From Azolla caroliniana (Eukaryota; Polypodiophyta), in contig JBHGNT010000011.1 of assembly GCA_043228905.1 (NCBI GenBank), positions 13,082,001 to 13,146,000 of the forward strand: a stretch of 64,000 bases of DNA, read 5' to 3'. The first letter of the stretch is position 1, and the number at the start of each line of letters is the position of its first letter. A program made the translations under genes and the position numbers. Positions 43,185 through 54,728 of this stretch are shown here, piece by piece. Under the pieces are notes generated by a model that was given only the letters and a program-made list of their open reading frames with translations, did not search any database and had not been told where the DNA came from.

Positions 43185-44409
43185 TCCGCCCCCACCTAAC
43201 TGCGCATCCACCGGTATGCGCCAAAATTGGGTTCTGGTTGGAGAAAACCGGTCCGGGTTCCGGTTCCTCGTCCACCGGTTCGTCCTCCGTTTCAGACTGT
43301 TCGTCGTCGCTGTCCAGGCCTCTTAGATCCGGTTCGCCGTCGTGGCGCTTCTTGAACGCTTTGATCCGCTTCCCTGCTACCAGTATCGCCATCCTCGTAC
43401 TGTCGAGTTCTGCCAGGTGATACGTCCCGTTGTCGTTGGCGCTTGTTACCACATAAGGCCCGAACCACCGCTTTGCAAACTTCCGTGTTGCCCAGTGCTG
43501 GTTGTCGAGGCTGCTGTCGTAGACTAGCACCCAGTCGCCTTCCTCGATTTTCTTTGGTTGGAGCCGGTGCGTTCGGTCGAACCGGGCTTTGTTCCTCATC
43601 CTCGCCGTCCGAAGTCTCTCTGCCGCTTGTTCCACGTCCTCTGGCCTCCGCTCGAGCTGCCGTATACGCGCCGCTAGCAGTTCTTCTCGGCTCATCTCGT
43701 CTCTCCAGTCCACTGTCGCCCAAGAGGAGATCGTCCGTTCCATCGGCATGATCGGCTTCTGTCCGAAAATGAGCTCTGACGGCATGAACCCAGTTACCGA
43801 ATTGTGCATTGTTCGGTCCGCCCACAAGGTAAAAGGTAACAGTCGTGGCCAGTTCCTGACCTGGCCTCCGCACGCCCGGAGTAGCGCTTTGACGATCGGT
43901 CCGTGTCCGCGCTCCACCTTTCCATTCGCCTCCGGATTGTACGCTGTGGTGAGCGAGAGCTTGACCCCTAACCGGTCGAATAGCTCCTCGGCCTCTTCGG
44001 CGTCCAACTCCCCGCAGTCAGCCACGATCTTCCCGACGCACCCGTACCGGCATATCACGTCCTCGATTAGGAACCGACACACGGCTGCGGTCGTTTTGTT
44101 CTGCAGGGCTCGGCCTTCCACCTGGTTCGTCAGGTCCTCCTGGGCCAGCACCAGATATCGCATCTGCCCTATGCCCATCGGCATCGTCACCAAATCTACC
44201 ATCCATTTGAAGTGGATGGCCGGAGGGTATGTAGGGTGAAGCTCGTCCCGATGTTGGACTATGGAGTGTATCTGACAGCTCTCACAAGTTGTCACGAACC
44301 AATGCACGTCCTGGTACAGTCCCGGCCACCAGTACTTCCCCTTTAGTTTCTCGAATGTGGCCCACGTCCCACGGTGTCCAGCCCAGGGGCTGTCGTGGTA
44401 GGCCTTCAA
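43177..44409 (-). CDS. pol: D integrase (410-codon open segment of pol)
   Basis: The zinc-binding HHCC region (HDSPWAGHRGTWATFEKLKG, WFVTTCESCQIHS) is followed by a core with WMVDLVTMPMG, KIVADCGELDAEE and EANGKVERG, giving the three acidic residues in order. A C-terminal part follows with GDWVLVYDSSLDNQ, KRWFGPYVVTSANDNGTYHL and an acidic tail. There is no chromodomain. The segment has no internal stop and ends with a TGA inside the 3' LTR (GRMS then stop at 43177-43179). Upstream pol is broken, so it is open but not expressed as part of an intact polyprotein. Confidence 0.88.
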   Translation of the reverse strand: MKAYHDSPWAGHRGTWATFEKLKGKYWWPGLYQDVHWFVTTCESCQIHSIVQHRDELHPTYPPAIHFKWMVDLVTMPMGIGQMRYLVLAQEDLTNQVEGRALQNKTTAAVCRFLIEDVICRYGCVGKIVADCGELDAEEAEELFDRLGVKLSLTTAYNPEANGKVERGHGPIVKALLRACGGQVRNWPRLLPFTLWADRTMHNSVTGFMPSELIFGQKPIMPMERTISSWATVDWRDEMSREELLAARIRQLERRPEDVEQAAERLRTARMRNKARFDRTHRLQPKKIEEGDWVLVYDSSLDNQHWATRKFAKRWFGPYVVTSANDNGTYHLAELDSTRMAILVAGKRIKAFKKRHDGEPDLRGLDSDDEQSETEDEPVDEEPEPGPVFSNQNPILAHTGGCAVRWGRMS

Positions 44410-46532
44410 AACTCCTCATGTTCCTCCTCCATCGCCACTACTCGGAGCGGGATGCCGTTTCTCTTCTTCGGGTGCTTCCACAAGTATCCGTCCCGGAGAA
44501 AGAATCGGTATGCTTTCTTCCGGATCCGGTTGGCCTCGTTCTTTGTCCATGACGCGTCCGGCGTCATCGTCCTCAAGAATCCCCCAATCTGCAGCCACTC
44601 CCCGTCGTACTTGCTCTCATTGAAATCGTTAAGCGCCGGAGTGCTCCCCCCCTCGGTTGTTACGTAAGCCGCCTCGAAGAAGTCCACGCCGACTTCCTCG
44701 TCCTCCGAAACCATGCCGCCCTCATTGTCGAATTGCGCCCTCGAAAGCATGTCGGCCATGGCATTGTCTTTCCCGGAAATGTGTCGTATTTCCGGATCCA
44801 GGGACTTGATGTACGCTATCCACCTGAGCATTGCCAGGTCCGAGGTTGCGCATCCGGAAACCATGCCGAGAATCGGCAGGCAGTCCGTCTCGATAATCAC
44901 CTCTGTCCCGATCAGATAGTCTTTATCGGCCTTCACCGCCGAAACGATACCCTAGAGTTCGCGTTTAACCTGCGCGTATCCTCGCTCTCGCTCGTTGAGG
45001 ACCTTCACGCCGAACCGAATTGGGAACCGAATGCCATCCTCATCTTCTTGGTTGACGACCCATCCGATCCCGGTCGGACTTGTATCTACCGTTATGTAGA
45101 TGGGAGTGCCTTTCTCGTAGACAGCCTTCCGGAGTGCCGGAGCTGCAGCAAGAGCCTCCATCTTTCGGACCGACTCCATATGCTCGTCTTGCCACTCGAA
45201 TTTTCGCCCCTTTTTCAGCAACCCGTATAGCGGCTTGGCAACGTGGGCGTAATGTGGGATCCATATGTGGTAGAACGCGCATGCTCCCAAGAACCTCCGT
45301 ACCTCCGTGACCGAGTTACATTCGGGCTTCATTGCGGAGATGGCTTCCACCTTAGCCGGAGACGGTTTCCGGCCATACGGTCCGCATAGATGTCTGACGA
45401 CCATGATCTCTGATTGCCCGAAGGCCGATTTCTCCCCGGAGAAGGTGAGCCTCGCGTCCTCTAGCCTCTGCAGCACCCTCTTGCAGTCGTCAATGTGTGT
45501 CGCCACGAATTTCCGGCATCCGTCCCTTTCCTCCACCGGACATCCCTTCGCACATTTCTTCTGAACAAACCGGTATCGTCCGGTCCTCTTTAAGGCCCTC
45601 TCCGACCACCTCTCGCAGTATTCCCAAGGTATCGTCGAAGGAGACCGCCTCCACGGCTCCGTTGATTTCCTCGCTGGGCCCGAGAACTCCGCACGGCCGA
45701 AGTCGCTCTTCCGCCCTTGTCTTTTCTCGGCCAATGACGCCAACTATCGTACACCCTCCGTTGTCGGAGAAACAAAACTTCCTACTTATGGTACAAGGTT
45801 TCTTCGGTTTCGCCTCTATCGTACATTTGTGGGGTTTTCCCAGAGTGTCCGGACTATCGCGGCCCCACGCCTTGACAACCCTCTCTAAAAATCCTCTCGG
45901 TTCTCGCCACCGAGGGACTCGCGGTTTCGCTCGTGGTTCGGTCGCATCGTCAGGAACTGGACCGAATGACGCCCGTCCTGACTCTTGACCCTCGCGTAAG
46001 CCGACCCATTGTCCAGCACCTTGGTCTCTATCTGTGCTGCTGTAATGTATGGTTCTCCCAGTATGATCGGGTGCGAGGACGTCTCCTGCACAAAGAAGTG
46101 TTGGTCTATCTCGACGTCCCTGATCTTGACTCGCACGTTTGGGCAGGCCCCATGTAGTTCCTCGGTGGCGCGCATCGCCGCCCGTATCTTCCACTCGTGC
46201 TTGGTGTTGATCGGCCATTTCCCCTTCTTGTAGAGGTCCATGGACATCAGGTTTATTTCCGAACCGTGGTCCACCAGCGCCACCACCGGTTCCTGAACAT
46301 CTCCGATCTTCACCGGGGTTTCCGTGGTCGCTCGGGCCCAGTGTGTCTTGGAATAGTGGCTCTCCGCCCACTCGTCTTCCAGTGCCATGTCCTCTATGTG
46401 CGTCGTCCGCACCTCCACCGGCCTTTCCGGTTTTGTCTCCGTCGACAACCTCTTCCTCTTCACCAAGTCTACGATGGAGTCGTGGAACTCCTTCTTGGCG
46501 ATTCCGAGCACCTCCCGCAACGACAGTTCCAC
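44406..46532 (-). pseudogene. pol: D protease, RT remnant and RNase H (pseudogene)
   Basis: A segment at 46532-45885 carries the retropepsin motif ALVDHGSEINLMSMDL and ends in a stop. Frame changes follow, and the RT palm with YxDD is absent or unrecognisable (the expected site reads CSEEMCEG in one frame). The thumb side is clear from 45560: THIDDCKRVLQRLEDARLTF, HLCGPYGRKPSPAKVEAI and VRRFLGACAFYHIWIPHYAH. RNase H follows with YITVDTSPTGIGWVVNQ, then a stop at 44952, then VIIETDCLPILGMVSG, MLRWIAYIKSLDPEIRHISG and DNAMADMLSRA to 44406. Loss of the RT core makes D non-autonomous. Confidence 0.85.
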
Positions 46533-46814
46533 CTTGCTGTCGAGGATTCATTCTTCCAGGACCTTTCGTAGGTCCGTGGTCCTTTTGATCTTCGTGCCCA
46601 ACTGGTATCCGCCCTTCTTGTGGTTATCCTGGGCACTAGTCTCACCGGCCTCGTTCTGTTTCGGCCCGAATTGGGTTTCGTATCTCTGTGAGGGTCCGGC
46701 CCCTCCGGTTTTACCTACCCGTTTGTCTTCAACCAGAGCCTCGTAGTTCTGGCAAGCTACTTCGACGAAACCTGTCTTTTCTTCGATTGGGTCACTCCAC
46801 CCGGTTACCTCTTG

Positions 46815-47576
46815 TGTTGGGATTTCGGTCCCTCCGGATGGGATGTCCGGGGATGAATGACAGCAAGCCCGGTTGCGGTTACGGAGCCGGATGATGAAGA
46901 CCCCGGAAGACCCCGGTTACGGAGCCGGATGATGAAGACCCCGGTTACGGAGCCGGATGATGAAGACCCCGGTAACGGAGCCGGATGATGAAGACCCCGG
47001 TTACGGAGCCGGATGATGAAGACCCCGGTTACGGAGCCGGATGATGAAGACCCCGGTTACGGAGCCGGATGACGAATGTACCCGGAGAGAGATCCGGATG
47101 CGGAGACATATTTGGGAATATGTTTGCCAAGAGCCCTTGAGGCTATATTTGTAAATAGCCCGAAAGTCATATGTGTATAAATATGACTTAGGGCAAACAG
47201 TTAAGTTGTTGCTACTTATTTTTTTCTGTTTTTCCACTCAAGAGGAGTGAAGAGTGAGCAGCCGTGAGAGAGAGAGAGAGAGAGATAGAGCGCGAGAGAG
47301 GAAGAGGTAGACGCCTCTGTGTATTTCCGCCGCCTGTGGCGAGGACAGCGAGCTCAAGGTCGTCGCCTTGCAGCTCGCCATTGTATACTTCTCTGTATAG
47401 TGTTGACTTGGAGTCTTGTACTCCCGTGGTTTTTCCCGTCTAGGGTTTTCCACGTTAATCCCTGTGTGCTCGCGTTTTTTGTTTCTCTTTGTGGTTCCTA
47501 TTTTCTGCTCCACTGATTCGCGCTTACTCGGTTGTGGCCGAGTGGTGAAGGTGAATAGAAGCGTCTATTCCTTACA
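46815..47576 (+). repeat. G2 5' LTR
   Basis: It carries about seven units of a 28-bp U3 minisatellite (GTTACGGAGCCGGATGATGA...), one with an internal slip. The three promoter inverted repeats are at 47104-47190, with GTATAAATATGACTTAGG as TATA region. Confidence 0.92.
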
Positions 47577-47606
47577 AACTGGTATCAGAGCGAACTGCTG
47601 CAGAAA

Positions 47607-50600
47607 ATGGAAGGCGGCGGCAGCGGGCAGCCGGGGATGATGGTGCTGACTGCGCAGAACTACGCCGACTGGAAGATCAAGATGGAAGATCTTCTGATTG
47701 TTCGGGACCTGTATGAACCGATCGACAGGTCGGAAATACCCAAGGGGGTACTTGAGACGGAGTGGAGGCTTCTGAACCGGAAAGCCGTTGCAAACATTCG
47801 GCAATACGTCGACGTGAGTGTTCTACAACACGTGGCGAACGACACCAACGCATATGAGATGTGGAGGAAGCTATCAGGCCTCTACGAGAGGAAGAATGCG
47901 TTGAACCGGACCTCCCTGATGAGAAAGATAGTGAACCTCAAGTACCGGGACGGCGAGAGTATGGTGGAACACGTAAGCACGTTCATGGGATTCGTGAACC
48001 AGCTTGCGGCGATCAAGTTCCCGTTGGAGGATGCAATGCAAGCCATCATCCTGATGTGTACATTGTCGGACAGCTGGGAGAACTTGGTGGTGACTCTCAG
48101 CACCTCCTGCGCCGAAGATAACTTGTCCCTACAAACGGTAAAGACAAGTATTTTGAACGAAGAAGCGCGTCGGAGAGATAAAGAACCGGTCTCCGACTCG
48201 AAGGCGCTGCTTACCGAATCGGAACGGGGAAGACAATGGAACCGGAGTCCGCAAAGACGGGAGAAGTCGGGGACCCGGTCGCAGTCAAGAGGAAGACCCA
48301 CATGCTTCCACTGTGGGAAGCCGGGGCACTTCCGGAAGAATTGTCGGCATTACCGAAAAGACAACGGAGCCGACGACACCGATTCGAAGAAGTCACCGGA
48401 GAGAAACGGTGCATACCGGGGAGCCACAGACCGGAGAGGTCCGGATCGGCGAGGGCAGGACCGGAAAGGAACGACGGCACTCGCGGCAAGTGAAGAGGAG
48501 ATCATGCTCATCACCGAAGAAGGTGATCTAAACATTGCCGGCGATGAGACTACCTGGGTGGTCGATTCCGGAGCGTCGTTCCACCTGACCCCGGAAAGCA
48601 GATACTTCTCATCCTACATAGCCGGTGAACATGGCTGTGTTCGGATGGGAAATGAAGGTACATGCCGGATTGCCGGCATAGGAGACGTATGGTTGACAAC
48701 CCCGACCGGATGCAAAATGCTGCTGAAGGATGTCCGACACGTTCCGGAGGTTCGATTGAACCTGATTTCGGCCGGGAGGCTAGACGATGAAGGCTACACA
48801 GGTAGCATCCGGAACGGCGTAATGAAGTTCAGCAAGGGAAGCCTGATAGTGGCTCGGGCCCGGAAAGTCAACACACTGTACCTTATGAATGCCTGGTTGT
48901 GTCCGGAAGAGCTGAATGTGGCAGCCGACACTGCCGGTGAGCTGTGGCACAAAAGACTGTGCCACATGAGTGAGAAGGGGATGAAGAGGCTTGCAGAAGA
49001 CAACCTTATTCCAGTAAAGCATGTGCACCTGGAGAAGTGCACCGATTGCCTGGCCGGTAAGCAGAACCGAACCTCCTTCCACTCAAGGCCACCGACGAGA
49101 CGTAGCGCACCATTGGAGTTGGTGCACACGGATGTGTGTCAGGTAGAAACGAAGTCACATGGCGGAGCCCAGTACTTCGTGACTTTCATTGATGATCACA
49201 GCCGGAAGCTGTGGACGGCGCCGTTGAAGACAAAGGACCAAGTGTTGTCCGTCTTCAAAGAACTCCACGCGAGAGTGGAAAGGGAATCCGGCAAGAAGCT
49301 GAAAGCGATACGAGCGGATAACGGAGGGGAATACCGGGGGCAGTTCCAGGAGTACTGTCGCTCGAAGGGAATCCGGCTCGAGTTTACTGTGCCGAAGACG
49401 CCGGAACTAAACGGGTTGGCCGAGAGGATGAACAGGACCATAATGGAGAGGGTCCGGAGTATGCTGCGCATGCGAAATTACCCAAGGGGTTTTGGGCTGA
49501 GGCAATGTCGACGGCGACATACGTGATAAACAGATCACCCTCAGTACCTTTGGACGGAGACACACCGCAGAAAGTGTGGACCGGTAAGGAAGTGTCCTAC
49601 CAGCATCTGAAGGTGTTCGGGTGTCTTGCATACGTGCATGTGGCAAAGGACCGGAGAGGAAAGCTAGATCCAAAGACCCGGCCATGCATATTCCTCGGTT
49701 ACGGCGACGACGAGTTCGGCTACCGAGTATGGGATCCGGTCGACAAGAAGATATTCAGGAGTCGAGATATCATCTTCATGGAGGACAAGACACTCGCCGA
49801 CTGGGAGTCAGAGAAGAAGGTGAAGAGCTCCAAGTCGACCGGTGAGGATCAACTCTACGAGGAGCAGTCCCGACCGGCAAGGGACCGGTTAGCACTCGAG
49901 GATCCGGCCGAAGACGGTGAAGAAACAGAACCGGCCGAAGAAGATGAAAATAATACCGGAACCGGCCCCGATCCCGAAATGGATTCGGATGAAGAAGAAT
50001 CGGAAGAACCGGTTACCGAAGCTCCGGAAAGGAGATATCCTCTAAGAGAGAGAAGGGCCCCCCGGAGATTTCCGGAACCAGAGCACGTGCTGCTAACCGA
50101 CGAAGGGGAGCCGGAGAGCTTTGAAGAAGCAAAGCATGACACCCAGAGCCGTAGGTGGTTGAGTGCCATGCAGGACGAGATAGATTCCCTGCATGAGAAC
50201 CACACATATGAACTTGTGGAGTTGCCGAAAGGAAAGCGGGCACTTCGAAACAAGTGGGTGTTCAAGCTGAAACCGGGAGATGCCGGAAACCCCCCGAGAT
50301 ACAAAGCCAGGATCGTGGTGAAGGGGTTTCAGCAGAAGAAGGGCGTCGACTTCGACGAGATATTCGCCCCGGTAGTGAAGATGACCTCCATCCGGACGGT
50401 GCTGAGCATAGCGGCAAGCATGGACCTCGAGGTAGAACAGATGGACGTGAAGACGGCATTCCTTCACGGTGACCTCGAAGAAGAGATCTACATGCAGCAA
50501 CCGGAAGGATTCGAGAAGAAAGGGAAGGAGCACCTGGTATGCCGGTTGAAGAAGAGCCTTTACGGACTGAAGCAGGCTCCCCGGCAATGGTACCGGAAGT

Positions 50601-51679
50601 TCGACTCCTTCATGACCGACGAAGGGTACCACAAAACGCAGTCTGATCACTGCGTGTTTGTGAAGAAGTTCGAAGGAGGAGACTCTCTAATACTCCTCCT
50701 GTACGTGGACGACATGTTGATCGTCGGACGGGACCAGGTCAAGATACGGACGCTGAAGAAAGCGCTTCACCGAACCTTCTCAATGAAGGACCTGGGTCCG
50801 GCGAGGCAAATACTAGGGATGCACATCATCCGGGACCGGAAGAAGAAGCAGTTGTGGCTGTCACAGGAGAAGTACGTGACGAAGGTGCTTCACCGGTTCA
50901 ACATGTCGGAAGCAAGACCGGTCGGGTCAACCCTCCCGGGAAACTGCAAGTTGTCCAGCAAGCAAAGCCCCAAGACAAAGGCTGAGAAGGAGGACAGGAT
51001 GAAAGTACCATATGCCTCTGCCGTCGGAAGCTTAATGTACGCAATGGTGTGTACAAGACCGGACATAGGATATGCAGTTGGAGTGGTGAGCCGGTACATG
51101 AGCAATCCCGGCAAAGAGCACTGGAACGCGGTCAAGTGGATACTCCGATACCTGAAGGGCACGGCAAACGTGTGCCTCCGATTCGGCTCCGGTAAGCCCG
51201 AATTCGACGGCTTTACCGATTCGGATATGTCGGCTGATGCAGATACCAACCGGTCCACATCAGGGTATGTGATGACGTATGCAGGTGGAGCTGTTTCGTG
51301 GCAGTCGAGGCTGCAGAAGACGGTTGCGTTGTCAACCACGGAGGCGGAGTACATGGCGGCTGTTGAAGCCGGCAAGGAAATAATATGGATGAAGGACTTC
51401 ATTAGAGAGCTCGGTATCCAGCAGGAGGAGTACCGACTCTACTGCGACAGTCAGAGTGCCATCCACCTTGCGAAGAACGTGGCTTATCACTCCCGGACGA
51501 AGCACATCCAGCGAAGATATCACTGGATCCGGGAAAGGATAGAAGACAAGGAGTTTGTGCTGACGAAGGTCCACACGGACGAGAACGGGTCGGATATGCT
51601 AACCAAGGTGCTCACACCCGACAAGCTGGAAGCATGCCGGAAGAGGATCGGACTGGAGAGACATCCCATGCCGAAGTGA
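47607..51679 (+). pseudogene. gag-pol: G2 gag-pol polyprotein with a single frameshift
   Basis: Gag starts MEGGGSGQPGMMVL at ATG 47607, with knuckle CFHCGKPGHFRKNC at about 48304. Protease has WVVDSGASFHLTP. Integrase has LWHKRLCHMSEKGMKRL, HTDVCQ, IRADNGGEYRGQF and PELNGLAERMNR. This frame is open to 49526. The second open frame (to 51679) holds the integrase end, a long acidic linker, RT (QMDVKTAFLHGDLEEEIYMQ, YVDDMLIVG at about 50702), and RNase H (TSGYVMTYAGGAVSWQSRLQ, LYCDSQSAIHLAKN) and ends HPMPK. The two are joined by a one-base length change near 49466 compared with G4; no stop is seen elsewhere. All catalytic motifs are present. Confidence 0.94.
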
Positions 51680-51689
51680 AGGGGGAGTT

Positions 51690-52497
51690 TGTTGGGATTT
51701 CGGTCCCTCCGGATGGGATGTCCGGGGATGAATGACAGCAAGCCCGGTTGCGGTTATGGAGCCGGATGATGAAGACCCCGGTTACGGAGCCGGATGATGA
51801 AGACCCCGGTTACGGAGCCGGATGATGAAGACCCCGGTTACGGAGCCGGATGATGAAGACCCCGGTTACGGAGCCGGATGATGAAGACCCCGGTAACGGA
51901 GCCGGATGATGAAGACCCCGGTTACGGAGCCGGATGATGAAGACCCCGGTTACGGAGCCGGATGATGAAGACCCCGGTTACGGAGCCGGATGACGAATGT
52001 ACCCGGAGAGAGATCCGGATGCGGAGACATATTTGGGAATATGTTTGCCAAGAGCCCTTGAGGCTATATTTGTAAATAGCCCGAAAGTCATATGTGTATA
52101 AATATGACTTAGGGCAAACAGTTAAGTTGTTGCTACTTATTTTTTTCTGTTTTTCCACTCAAGAGGAGTGAAGAGTGAGCAGCCGTGAGAGAGAGAGAGA
52201 GAGAGATAGAGCGCGAGAGAGGAAGAGGTAGACGCCTCTGTGTATTTCCGCCGCCTGTGGCGAGGACAGCGAGCTCAAGGTCGTCGCCTTGCAGCTCGCC
52301 ATTGTATACTTCTCTGTATAGTGTTGGCTTGGAGTCTTGTACTCCCGTGGTTTTTCCCGTCTAGGGTTTTCCACGTTAATCCCTGTGTGCTCGCGTTTTT
52401 TGTTTCTCTTTGTGGTTCCTATTTTCTGCTCCACTGATTCGCGCTTACTCGGTTGTGGCCGAGTGGTGAAGGTGAATAGAAGCGTCTATTCCTTACA
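51690..52497 (+). repeat. G2 3' LTR
   Basis: It carries about nine or ten 28-bp U3 units, more than the 5' LTR. The rest is collinear with only a few substitutions. Confidence 0.92.
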
Positions 52498-53675
52498 TCT
52501 TGGACCCGCTTCTCCGCGCGGTCCGCCTCGTCTTTCCTTAGTCGGGCACCAGCGAGGCCTTCCAGCATCGTCGGCCAGAACCCGGCTTTGCTCTCCTTCC
52601 AGGCCTCGCTGCCTCCGACCTGAATATCGGCTGATGCCGAGTAGTGGACGGTCTCTGCGTGTCGGGCCGCCGCCTCTTCCATCAGCCTTTTCATTCCTCC
52701 TCGCCCGTCGTTTCGGTTCAGGGTCCTCCGGGTATCGCTGGCATGCACCCGACGTTCCCACAAGTACACTACTCGGCTTCTCAAAGCCTCCACAAAGTCC
52801 CCGCAGTCTTTCCGGATGTGGCCGACCTCGTCGCACCACATGCACCTATTTCCTGCCGGAGGCCGTCGGTCACGAGCCTGTTCGCCGCCTTCCCTCCGAG
52901 CCTAGGCGATCTGGAGATCCTTTACCGCCTGTGTCAACTCCTCCAAAGCTGTTCCCCCGGACGAGCCTCTGACCATGCCGGTAGAAGCCGAACCGGTTTC
53001 GAGCCACTCCCGGGTCTCTTCCCTTCCCGCCTGTGGTATCGGTTCGAGCTTCCTTGTTGCGACAGGACCCGCCCCGGTCGCCCCTGTATCAGCCCCACAA
53101 ATTCTTTTTACCGCGGCCCAGTCGGCCGTCAGCCCGTCTTCGGTTTCCAGTAAGGAGCCCACTTGCTCCCGATCCCGTGCGTCAACCGATTTGACAAACA
53201 GTAGGACACGACTTGTGTCCAGAATGGTCCAATCGAGTGCCGAAAGGCGCGCAAAGCGTTCCTCAAACTCCCGGAGGAGTACTGACGCATTTCTTCCTTT
53301 GTTGGGGGACTCCACCCACTCCATGAAGCCCCGCTTCGAAAGCCGAAGCGCGTCATCCAGCCCATATTTCTCCAGGAGCCATACTTCGAACTCCTCCCAG
53401 GTCCGGCTTTCCGCCCGGACCTCGAGCACCTCCGCATGGATGCCAGGCATCGCCACTCGAGGGAATTTGGCAAGACGCCTCTCTTCCGGAATATCCCTCA
53501 TCAACATCTCCGCCCGGTAGGACGCCAAATAACTCGTGGCATCCTTTCCACTAAACCAGTCGATCGTACCGACGATCGCCTCAATAGCCCTGTCAAGGGA
53601 GCCGATGCCCTCGCGCGCGTTCACTATCTGGTCCACGGCCGAAGCCATGGCCTCTGCAAGATCCGACCCCCTCAT
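52498..53675 (-). pseudogene. gag: D gag, N-terminal part before the G2 insertion
   Basis: The minus strand from ATG 53675 (MRGSDLAEAMASAVDQI) is open to 52902: capsid-like region with SYLASYRAEMLMRDIPEERR, EVWLLEKYGLDDALRLSKRG, FMEWVESPNKG and VLLFVKSVDARDREQ. After a stop at 52902 it continues with the knuckle CMWCDEVGHIRKDC near 52835, then KRVQ where G2 begins at 52497. Left of G2 the frame resumes (EVTGWSDPIEEKTGF) to about 46550. M gag matches the FMEWV-VLLFVKSV section. Confidence 0.82.
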
Positions 53676-53719
53676 CTTCTGCTCCTCTGCCGCCTTGTTC
53701 ACGTCGGGTTCACCAAAGA

Positions 53720-54373
53720 TGTCGCATTACTACGCGCGTGCGTGGAGAAACGAGGCGGGACCACCGGGGTCTTGAACCAAAGAGCAGGTGATAGAAAGGG
53801 AAAGAGAAAGAGAGAGACGCTCGGTTACGTATGAGCAAAGAAACACAGGGACACGGCCCTATCAACGCAGAAGACATGAATGGACACAGAGACAGAGAGA
53901 CACGAATGTTTGTATATTAAAGAATGACAAATAAACAATAGAGCACGCGAGCGGTTACAACCGAACAGGCCGGCGAACAGATGCCGATGCCTGCTGGTCT
54001 GCGCACGAAAGGGGATAGGATGGAGGTGCTGCCGGAAGCACACGGGCGTTCCTCGAAGCAGCGCGAGCCTCCCGAAAACCTGCAAAGAAGAGCGATGGAG
54101 AACGAACACAGGAGAAGCGTTCGGTTTCGGTCCGACAGCAGTTCGTCCTCCTCAATAAAATTCCTCTCCTTTCTCCCCGCGTCTCCCTCTCTTTTATAGC
54201 TTCAAGAAGGGAGCCGTTTCCCTCATTAACTTCCTACCTACCGAATCTAACTACCTAGGATATACCTTTGTACCTAATTCTCTATTATATACATTAAAGG
54301 GCGCGCACGTGTGAAGAGCCGGTTCATGCGCGCTATGCACCGATTACGCTATGGGACGGTTTTCTTCACGACA
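53720..54373 (-). repeat. D 5' LTR
   Basis: 654 bp. The interior adjoining it reads TCTTTGGTGAACCCGACGTG on the minus strand, the candidate primer-binding region. Confidence 0.9.
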
Positions 54374-54728
54374 ACGTATGCGGACGCTGGACGATCACCT
54401 TGACGTAATCGTCGGATTTTGTTGATTGCTGTCCTTACGCTATCAGTATATCCAAAACAGGCTTTAAGCTCACTTAAAAACTCTTCAACGAAGATTCCTT
54501 TTCTAACAACGGAGCGAACCATGCCAAAGTTGAGCCACTTAACAACGTGCCTACTAGACCCAATCGTGATGCATCGGTGGGATATCAGGAAGGATGAATT
54601 TGAATGACTAATCGTACATAATTAAGGAATCCTCTAAACTGTGATCACGTTCCATCAAATTTCATAGGATTGCGTACTTGGTCCTTGTTGTTGTAACGCT
54701 ACAATGGTCGCTTCGAGTTGTTGCACGC

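Larger units (their letters stand above)
46815..52497 (+). mobile_element. G2: nearly intact copia (group 2) nested in D, target duplication TCTTG
   Basis: LTRs are 46815-47576 (762 bp) and 51690-52497 (808 bp), with TCTTG at 46810-46814 and 52498-52502. The PBS TGGTATCAGAGCG is at 47580 and the polypurine tract GAAGGGGGAGTT ends at 51689. Outside the number of 28-bp U3 repeats only a few differences between LTRs are visible, so insertion is recent. It is the best-preserved copia in the window. Confidence 0.96.
42531..54373 (-). mobile_element. D: antisense Ty3/gypsy element nested in J, carrying copia G2
   Basis: LTRs of 654 bp (3' 42531-43184, 5' 53720-54373) have the ends TGTCGC and CTTCACGACA. 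The flanks GCGT (42527-42530) and ACGT (54374-54377) are a 4-bp duplication with one G-to-A change. A polypurine tract (GTTAGGTGGGGGCGGA on the minus strand) abuts the 3' LTR. Gag, protease, RNase H and integrase are recognisable, while the RT core is missing. It is the same lineage as the remnant at 9880-10541. Confidence 0.9.

Noticed and set aside
43177-44409. Domesticated integrase gene (open 410 codons)
   Set aside because: It lies in order within D between broken RNase H and the LTR, with no own promoter or start; an undamaged part of a dead element is enough explanation.
46860-47070. CRISPR-like array (28-bp repeats)
   Set aside because: Units are head-to-tail without unique spacers, within an LTR of a plant retrotransposon; a minisatellite.
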